Source: a virus. Taken from it: a stretch of DNA of 23,224 nucleotides. Numbering within the stretch: position 1 is the stretch's first letter; each line of letters starts with the position of its first letter. The DNA lies in IMG/VR virus record IMGVR_UViG_3300043773_000329, positions 1 through 23,224 of that record, one strand, 5' to 3'. A program made the position numbers and the translations under genes. Positions 5,093-13,200 of this stretch are shown one piece after another. The notes beneath the pieces are model-generated. The model was not told the DNA's origin. It saw only the letters and a list, made by a program, of their open reading frames with translations, and made no database searches.

Positions 5093-6796
5093 TTACCAGC
5101 GGCCTCTGTAGCGCGTTTGGAGGCCACCGATCCACCCTGTAGGGGTTGGCCTTGCTCCAACGGCGTGCTCCAAGAAGACCCCCAGCTCTTGATTAAGGCG
5201 ATCTTCGCGGCGCATGGCGAGCGAAGTGTCCAGATCTGCACCCATGCGTTCGACCCAGTAGTTGACGGCGATGGCTAGGGAGTCTAGGCGGTCGTCGTGG
5301 GTCAAGGAGCCACGGTCCATGGTGATGTGGGCTAGCTGGAACAGCAGGCTGTACTTGATCCGCTGCTCGACGCCCATGTCGCTGGACTCGTCCCTGACTT
5401 GCGCTAGGTCGTGCTCGACGAGGCGGCGGTCCGCGATCAGCCGATGCTGGTTCATGACTGGTTCCAGCGTCTCGATGATGCGCTTCTCCTTCTGGGTGGA
5501 GTGCTTGACCTCGGTGAGCGTGCAGGCGTGGTACTGCTTGAGGATCGGCATGAAGAGCTGTCCCCACATACCGTCCCCGTAGTTGGCTTCGTGGACGATC
5601 TCGTTGACTTCGTAGCGTTTGGCCGCTAGGGCCAGCTTCTTCAGGTTGTCTTCGGTGTATCCGCCCTTCAAGCCACCAGCACTCAGCAGGAAGAACTGGT
5701 GGGAGAGCTTGGCAAGCACGCAGAAACCAAGCTCGTCCTTGCCGCGACCGCTGGGGTCCACGGCCATCACGATGCCTTCGTACTTGGTGGGTTGGCCGAC
5801 ACGGGACAGGGGTCGGTAGTAGCGGTCCCCGCTGAACCCGACCGTTTCGATGTCCCACGCCAAGGATCGATCAGCGGCGTAGACATACTTCTCGTAGGCG
5901 TGGGTGCTGTCTAGATCGTCCACGATGAGGTCGGACAGCTTGAGGGGGTAGCGGTCGGCGTCCGACAGCGAAGTGTCCAGCATGAACTGGAGGGCAAAGC
6001 CTGAGCGCCCGTAGGACAGCTCGCGCTCCTCCAGATCGAGGTCGGAAAACCGCTTGGGATCGACAGGCTCCCCGATTTCTAGGCCCATTTCGGCCACAAA
6101 CGGGGCCAGCCGCTCTCCGTAGCTGCGGCGCTGCTTGTCAGTCGGGATCTTGGCGGGCCAAATGCGGGTCTGGTAGCCGCGATTCGGCAGGACCGTGTAG
6201 ATCGACTCGGCGGATTGGGGAGTTCCAAGGAACACCACCTTGGCGTGGTCTCCGGGCTTCAGGACGGCGTCGAATTCCTTGATGGACTCCAACAGCTTCT
6301 CCCGCATCCCGGGAGTCCACGAGTTGTTGGCTACTTCGATGTCGTCCGCGATGACCAGATCGGCGCGTGAGCCAGTGATCTGGCCAGTAATACCAACCGA
6401 ACGAACAGACGGGGCATGAGAAGCAGGAGCAGGGCCGACATCAAAGGCGATCTTGGAATTGCGCTGATCGCCCGTAGGAGCTAGGTGATTGAGGAACGGT
6501 AGCTCGTTGATCAGTCGCAGGGTGAAGGTGGTGAAGTCGTCGGCGCGTGTTTTGGACGCCGACACGACAAGGATGTTATGCGCCGGGTTGTGGTACAGCC
6601 ACCAGAGCACGAAAGCCGAGGTGATCCACGACTTTCCACAGCCCCGGTACGCTTGGATGACCGTGCGCTTGGGGCCGTGCTGCAAGTACCCGGCGATGTC
6701 GTACTGAACAGGCGTCGGATCCGGAAGGCTCAGGCCCTTCCAGCACAGGAACAGGAAGTTCCTGAAGTCTGCCAGCTCTACGGGCTTACGAACCAT
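5093..6796 (-). CDS. terL: Terminase large subunit (T7 gp19-like)
   Basis: This is the DNA-packaging motor: an ATPase that pumps DNA through the portal and a nuclease that cuts concatemers. At 567 residues it is close to T7 gp19. Walker A is AYRGCGKSW (49-57), Walker B with the catalytic acidic residue is LVIADDIE (147-154), and the coupling motif is GTPQS (191-195). The C-terminal RNase H-like nuclease shows MAVDPSG (Asp347), an HEANYGDG segment (402-409) and HDDRLDS (500-506), which supply the metal-binding acids. The start overlaps the TerS stop by 11 bases, so translation is probably coupled. All key residues are present, so the enzyme should be functional. It ends a packaging block and is followed by a large gap, which in T7 would be the end of the late genes. 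Confidence 0.96.
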   Translation of the reverse strand: MVRKPVELADFRNFLFLCWKGLSLPDPTPVQYDIAGYLQHGPKRTVIQAYRGCGKSWITSAFVLWWLYHNPAHNILVVSASKTRADDFTTFTLRLINELPFLNHLAPTGDQRNSKIAFDVGPAPASHAPSVRSVGITGQITGSRADLVIADDIEVANNSWTPGMREKLLESIKEFDAVLKPGDHAKVVFLGTPQSAESIYTVLPNRGYQTRIWPAKIPTDKQRRSYGERLAPFVAEMGLEIGEPVDPKRFSDLDLEERELSYGRSGFALQFMLDTSLSDADRYPLKLSDLIVDDLDSTHAYEKYVYAADRSLAWDIETVGFSGDRYYRPLSRVGQPTKYEGIVMAVDPSGRGKDELGFCVLAKLSHQFFLLSAGGLKGGYTEDNLKKLALAAKRYEVNEIVHEANYGDGMWGQLFMPILKQYHACTLTEVKHSTQKEKRIIETLEPVMNQHRLIADRRLVEHDLAQVRDESSDMGVEQRIKYSLLFQLAHITMDRGSLTHDDRLDSLAIAVNYWVERMGADLDTSLAMRREDRLNQELGVFLEHAVGARPTPTGWIGGLQTRYRGRW

Positions 6797-7010
6797 ATTG
6801 CTTCATGTCGTCAGGACTGAACGGGAGGATCTTGGCCAGACCATCCAGCGCACTGTCCTTGACGGGCACCGCTTCGATGCCGTTGTCCTTCAGCATCTGG
6901 CGGGCGACATTGAGTTCAGCCGCCGTGGCCTGCCCACTGCGGACCCGGGCCAGCAAATCCTCGGCAAGGGCCTTGTGCAGGTCGGAAAAGGTGTTGTTGA
7001 TGTCGCTCAT
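6786..7010 (-). CDS. terS: Terminase small subunit (T7 gp18-like)
   Basis: TerS recognises concatemeric phage DNA and loads TerL. From the ATG at 7010 it is 74 residues, near the usual size for T7-type TerS. An in-frame extension to 7076 exists, but it would read antisense-like residues across the upstream gene and lacks homology. The segment ARVRSGQATAAELNVARQ is characteristic of the family (small helix, then a TAAELNVARQ-type turn, then DNGIE). The start forms an ATGA overlap with the stop of the upstream coiled-coil gene, and its stop overlaps TerL. No strong ribosome binding site is seen, so coupling is likely. The first twelve bases match those of the two preceding genes apart from one synonymous C/T difference. 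Confidence 0.9.
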   Translation of the reverse strand: MSDINNTFSDLHKALAEDLLARVRSGQATAAELNVARQMLKDNGIEAVPVKDSALDGLAKILPFSPDDMKQYGS

Positions 7011-7246
7011 GGGAAGATGTACTTGGCGATGATGGAAGCAACGGTGGCGACTGCGGCTGCCCAGCCTAGGAACCACGCCCTAGACATCTCAAGCTCGGCA
7101 ATTCTAGTTTCAAGTTTGGCGATCCGCTCGGCAACTTGCGTTTGTCGGTCGCTCATGGTTTCGATCTTACCTTCGATGCGGCCAATGGCCACCAGAACCT
7201 CGACAAGGTTAGCATCCACTTTTGCGTTGCTCATGATGTCACTCAT
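7007..7246 (-). CDS. Small coiled-coil/tail-anchored membrane protein, probable holin
   Basis: The 79-residue protein has a charged helical segment with heptad pattern (about 12-53, including ERIAKLETRIAELE) and one C-terminal transmembrane helix (about 58-77, GWAAAVATVASIIAKYIF). This plan resembles XhlA-type holin-associated proteins, and the position between the gp16-like gene and TerS is where T7 has its holin (gp17.5). It likely sits in the inner membrane and helps start lysis. Holin identity rests on topology and position. The ATG at 7246 overlaps the end of the giant gene by eight bases. An ATG four codons later (7234) is an alternative, with GAGTGA upstream as a possible ribosome binding site. 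It ends in an ATGA overlap with TerS. No endolysin is in the window. Confidence 0.7.
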   Translation of the reverse strand: MSDIMSNAKVDANLVEVLVAIGRIEGKIETMSDRQTQVAERIAKLETRIAELEMSRAWFLGWAAAVATVASIIAKYIFP

Positions 7247-10200
7247 AGATGGCGAGCTTCTCCGGGGCCTGACCGACCGCAGCCAATCCGCGAGCTTGCT
7301 TGATTTGCATCACGGCATTACGCAGCTTCGGGTACTTGCGCTGCATTTCGACCCACGCACGGGCGCTGTACTTGGCCATTTCTCCCCGGATGGCCAGCAC
7401 ACGCGGTGAATCCATGTACTCGCTGCTGTACGGCGACATGGACTTGTAGCGGTCGGAGCGGATCAGGGCGCGCACCGACTCTTCCATCGTCATGCCGCGC
7501 AGCGTGATCTTGCCCGTCGATTCCTGCAAGAAGTCGAACGCATTGCGCCCGTCTTCCAGCTCGATGCGGCGAAGATCGAGTCCGTCTCGGTTGTAGTGCG
7601 CCCCACGGAAGGCACGACCGAGCGAAATCAGCTCGCTGCGGAGTTCGTCGTCGAGGACCGGGACCATGTTGATGGGCGAGAAGAGATCCGGACCAGCACG
7701 CTCGGTGCGGGTCATCGGACGACCCATCAGGTCTCGAGCGGGCAGGTTCTCGTTCGACAATCCCGGGATCTGCGAGTAGATGGCGGACACCAGAGCATCG
7801 TCGAAGGACTGGTCGTTGACGCGCTTGTAGTCGTCGGTGTAATCCGTCAGCGTCCGCGTCATCGACGAGAACGGCACCAGAGAACCAGCCTGACGCACGG
7901 CCCACTTCTGGAATGCCGAGGAATCCTGCGTCGAGAGGAGTTCGACCATGGTCTTGACTCCTTGCAGGTAGCCCTTGTTGGTCAGGTTGTTGACCAGCGA
8001 CATATAGAGCGAGGCCATGCCCGCCTCGATGGTCGAGAAGTTCTGCTCGTCCATGTTGGCGTACTTAGAGGCAAGCGACAGGTCGGCCATCGTTCCGAGC
8101 AAGGTGGTGAACGGGTCGAGGCGACCGAAGCTGTACCAGTTGTCTCCGACTCGGATCGAGTACGGCTGGAATCCGGCTTGGATCCAAGTGGCCCTCTCGT
8201 CCTTGTTCTTCGGGCCGTAGCCCGTGATCATGCCGGACGCGGCCAAGGCCATGCCAGCCCCGACGAACGCCGTTCCAACGATGGAACGACCAACCGCTTC
8301 GGAGCGGACGATGGGATCGGCACTGTTCAGTTCCTTGATGAATCGCGATTCGTTCTCGCGCAGGCTGTCCACCAAGAAATTCGGCGCTCCGATCTTCTCC
8401 ATGCGATCAGCCAGCTTGGAACCAAACCGCTGGTTGGCCCACTGCATGAGGTGGACCGGAGCGGCGCGGTCTCCGGCGTAGATCAGGGCGTTGACCGGGG
8501 TGCTGACGAACGGCAGGAACAGGCGCGAGGACGGGTGCCTGCTGACGAACTGGTTGAGGGACTTCTGCCACGCAAAGCGCGGATCCGCCTGCATGGTGGC
8601 CTCCTTGGCCCCGTACAAGCTGGCGTCCATCATCGCCTTGATATCGTAGGAGGATTCCATGGTGCCAGCGGTAGCGCCCATCTCCGCCCACAGCCGATCC
8701 TTGTAGGATTCGGCGTACTCGTTGATCTGCTTCATCGAAGCAGTCGGTCCGAGATTCCTGACGGCTTCGGTCTGGCCATCCTTCAGCAGACGCTCGTTGG
8801 TCAGGAACTCCCCATCAAGAATGGCCTTGTCCATGGCCTCCTTGATGCGCGTCTCGCGGGCCGAACCGACGATGCCCTGCTTTTCGAAGTTCTCGTACAG
8901 GCGGGCATAGAGCTGGCCGCGATAGTTCATCTGCTTGAAGAACTCGTCGCCAGTCATGATGAGGCGCTGCGGAAGGCTGAACGCGCTCAACATGAAGTCG
9001 GCGCGAGCGACGAACTTGTCGGCCTCGGCCTCGGTCCGCTTGCCGCCTCTGGTGGCCAGCTTGCGGATCATCGGCAAGTTCCTGCTCGACAAGACATTCT
9101 GCGGGGCGGCTTCGTAGGTCGATCCGGTCCCGATGGGCTTCTTCTCGACGAACGCCCGCTTCAGCATGGTCGTGGAGTCCATGAAGCCACGGATCATGCC
9201 CTGATAGGTGCGGAAGCCGACCGACATGGCTCGGGCACCGTCCTCGTAGCCTCTGGCTGCGCGTGCGGCCCCGCCGAGGATCTGCTCGATGGGGCGCATC
9301 GTCGCCGTAAGCGAGTTGGCAATGCCCTGAACGCCGACCCAAGTCGTCGAGCTGGACACCAGCGCATTGATCCACAGCTCGTTGTGGAAGTCGAAGAAGC
9401 CCACGCGGCGCATCGCATTGGCGATGTTGCTGACGATAGGCCCGATGGACTCGCCCTTTTTGACTTGGTTCTCCAGCAGCGACAAGTACTTGTTGAAGGT
9501 GATGATGATCTTGTCGCGACCGCCAAGCTTCTTGAGGATGTCCTTGATGCCCTCTTCCCCGTAGATGCGGCGGAGGGCGGCAAGTTGGCGCAGCGTGCCT
9601 TCGTCGAACTCCTTGACGCGGACTCGCGGAGAAACCGGAGCCGGGGCGGGAGTGGCCGCAGGCGGGGTTCCGGTCGGCGGCGTAGCAGGAGCAGTCGTGG
9701 CCGAAGCGGCGGTGGAGGTGCCCGCAGAGGCAGCCGGAGCGCCTGTAGGCGTAACAGCCGGGGTGCCCAGAGGGGCAGCCGGGGTCACGGTCGGGGCTGC
9801 TGTCGGGGTGTCGTAGGAGATCTTGAGGTCACCCACGCTGCTCTTGATCTCGGCGCGCAGCGACCGCAGCAGGCGGCCCGCTTCCGACGACACGCCACGA
9901 ACGGCACCGACAATCTCCCCGTGGCCGAGGATCTTCATCATGGTGACGATGAGTTCCTCGTCGGAAATCGTGTTGTCGGTCATCTTCGGCTGAAGGACGC
10001 CGATGTCTCGGACGATTTCAGCGTTGCTGGCGACCATCACGACACGCGCACGATAGAGGCGGTGGGTGATCTCGCGCAGGGTCTTGGCATCGGTGCGAAG
10101 CTGGGTGGCGATGTCCCAAGCATTGAGGCCGGACTCTTCCGCGAGGAACTTGAGACCCATGGTCTCCAGCTCCTTCATCGACAGCTTGCCCAGATCGGTA

Positions 10201-13200
10201 GAGCCGCCGTTGAGCTTGCGCCGCTCCAGACGCCTACCGACGACATAGCGTTCCACCACGCGGAGGAACGAGGCGTCATCGCCCTCGATGAGGAGGTTCT
10301 TGAAGTTCAGCGTGGCGGCCTTCTCCATCAGCCACGCATCGACCAGCTCCTCAGGAGCAAGGTTGCGCGGGTTGACGCCCTTCGGGCCGAGGGTGGCCGG
10401 GTTGTTCTCCGTCCACCAGATGAGGTCTTCGGCGTCCTGCGCCGAGGGGATCTTGCCAGCCTCGATCTCTGCGCCGATATCTTCCGGCTTGCGGCGAATG
10501 CGCTCCGGGGCAGGAGCGGCTGAGGGCGGAGTCGGGGTGGTGGGAGGAGTAACGGGCGGGGTGGGAACGGCGGCGGCAGGCGTGGGAGCAGCCGGAGCAG
10601 GAGCAGCCGGAGCAGGAGCAGCCGCAGCAGGAGCAGCCGGAGCCGGAGCAGCCGGAGCGGTGGCTCCCGACAGTTGCGAGTCTACTTCCTTGAGCTGCTT
10701 GATGATGGAGCTGACTTCTTCGACAGCTTTGGCCTCCTGCTCCATATCCTTGGCAGCGGCCTGCTTCTTCTCGGCCTTCTTCAGCGCCTTTTGCAGCTCA
10801 GCTCGCCTGCTCTTGAGTGCGGCAACATCGACCGCCGGAACAGCAGCAGGAGTAGGCTCAGGGACGGCAGCAGCGGGGACAGGCGCGGGGGCGACTTCAG
10901 CAGCAGCGGCGCGAGCCACCGGAGTTTCCACGGCAGTTACGCCCTGTTCCTTCAGCGCCTGCTTTACGACCTTGCCGTGGGCGATGGCTTCTTCGACAGA
11001 CAGCCCAGCCGCTTCCAAGGCAGCCCGATACTTGGGGGCCGACTTGGATGCCTTGCCTTCGGCGTCCTTGGCGAGGATGTACGCGACCTTGTCGTAGTCG
11101 CTGGCGAACTCCAGCACATCGTTGCCGTAGCGCGGCTTGGCCCCGGCGAGGTCTCGCGGCAGCGTAAACGAAGCCGGATCGCCCGCAGGCGCGGTGGGGG
11201 CAGCAGCCGGAGCCTCTTCGACGGCATCGGCAATCTCATCCACGGCCTCGGCGCGAACACCCTCATCAGGGCTGGCCAGCTTCTCTGCCAGCTCAGGCTT
11301 GGCTTCGACGATCTCTTCAACCTTGGCGGCAATCGGAGACTCGGAAACAACGCCATCGGCCTTGTCCTCAACGGCAGCGGCGACTTCGCGCTCTACCTTG
11401 CGCCTACGCTTGACGGAGGCAGCGCGCTCCTTGGGCGCCTTGGGGCTGGTTCCCTCCGGGACCAACGGGGCCGCCGTGGAGGGGAACAGGGAGGTGGTGA
11501 CAGGACCCGTATTCAGCTCGACGACATCGAAGACGGGTTCCGCAGCCTCGGCGGGAACCTCAGCCTGCGCCTCAACGGGCGCTTCGGTGGGGGCAGCGGC
11601 GGGAGGCAGGGACTCAGCAGTAACCGACTGCTTGACGATCTCGGCTTGTGTGCGGATCGTGGCCACTTGCTCTTCGTATTCGCGAGCCAGCGTCTTCAGC
11701 TCCAAAGCCTTCTTGCGGATATCTGCCCGCAGGTTCTTCGGGGCTTCATTGATTGACGCCGTCAACTGGCTCGACTCTTCCATGGCGACGCGGCGCTTGT
11801 CGTCAAGGGCATCAATCTGCGCCTTGGCTTCCGCGTCGATCCTGTCCTGCTCGGCCTTGATGCGGGCCTGCGTGTTCTCATCGGCAGGCGCAGGCGTCAG
11901 GTTGGTTGTGGGCTGAGGCTCTTCAGCCGCAACGGCCTTCTTGCCCTTGCCTTTCGGCTTTTCTGGGGCCTCTTCGACGCCCTCAAGGGTGGCGCGGTCT
12001 AGCGTTCTGGAGTACTCAAGTTGCTTGCGCCTAGCCTTTTGAACGGCAGCCTTATACTCAGGGCTGTCAGGCCCCTTGTCCTTCAAGACCGCCTCTGCGT
12101 TCTTTTGCGCCGCGTCTCGCGCTTTGCGGAGGGAGGTCAGCGTGGTGCTCTGCACCGTAACCGAGAACTCGCGATTGCCGCCCTTCAAGGAGCTTTGCGG
12201 TTCGGCGGTGGCAACCAAGGTCAGGATCTGCTTGATCTCGCCCACCGTGATCGGAATCGACATGGTGCGCTTGCTCAGCTCCGTCATGTCCTTTTCCGCA
12301 CGAGCTTCGCCACTCTTCTTATTGGCGTCGGCTTTTGCGGAGACACCTTCAGTAGCTGCGGCAAAGATCTCCTTTGCCTCTGCCTCAGTGATGTCACCTT
12401 CTCCAACGCGCTTCTTCAAGAAGTTATCGACGACATCAATGTTGCCGTCAGTCAGTTGGTAGCGAGAGACGGCCATCCATTGAATGGCCTCTTTGACGCT
12501 CAGTCCGAGCTGCTTGACTTGGCGGTCGCCTTCGTTGATCTCCTTCCGAATGGCTTCTGAAATCTTGGCCTGCTTCTTGGCCGCTCCAGCCGCCTCGGCA
12601 GCTTCTGCCTTTTCAGCCGCAACATCGACTGCGCCCTTCTCGGTCTCGATCAAGCCAGTGTCGGCGGTGGACTTCGCTCCGCTGGCCTTCTTGCTTGAGA
12701 TCATGTCCTCAAGCTTGCGCTTGGAACCATCGATGATGGAGACCAAAAGGCGCTTGGCTTCCGGAGTCGGAACAATGCCGATGGTCTTGAGGTAGTCGTC
12801 GGCAAGGTTCTTGATCTTGCTCGAAGCGTGGTCGTTGGCGAGCACAAGCAGGGCGCGGACAATGTTCGTTCCCGGCACTTCCTTGCCGTACTCGGTACCA
12901 AAGACGATGGGCGGAGCATCGGTTGCCTTACCGAACTTAGGGGCAGTCTCGATGGCGTTGGCGGTGGTGTCGAACCCGTTCAGCAGCTTGGGGTACGGGA
13001 TCGACGAAGCCAGCTCGATCCCGGTCAAGCCGTTGTCGATGCCCTCCTTCATAGCGCCGTTGATCTTGGAGACCTCCGCATCGGTCAGCGAATCAAGCGT
13101 GCGGTTGTAGACCGTCTCCACGCCGAGCTTGGACAGCCCGCGCAGCGACAGGACGCTGTTCGTTCCCGCCCGCACACGGCCAGCCAAGAACTGCTGCATC

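Noticed and set aside
4947-5135. 62-codon minus frame after TerL
   Set aside because: It overlaps the TerL 3' end out of frame, has no good start signal, and its hydrophobic part is short and interrupted by Pro and charged residues.
7596-10523. 975-codon open frame on the plus strand opposite the giant gene
   Set aside because: It is a shadow of the strongly C/G-ending codons of the minus-strand gene. The translation is rich in Arg, His, Val and Gly without recognisable domains.
10588-10658. CRISPR-like or mobile repeat array
   Set aside because: The repeats are directly adjacent, degenerate, in frame and encode a protein linker. There are no spacers.
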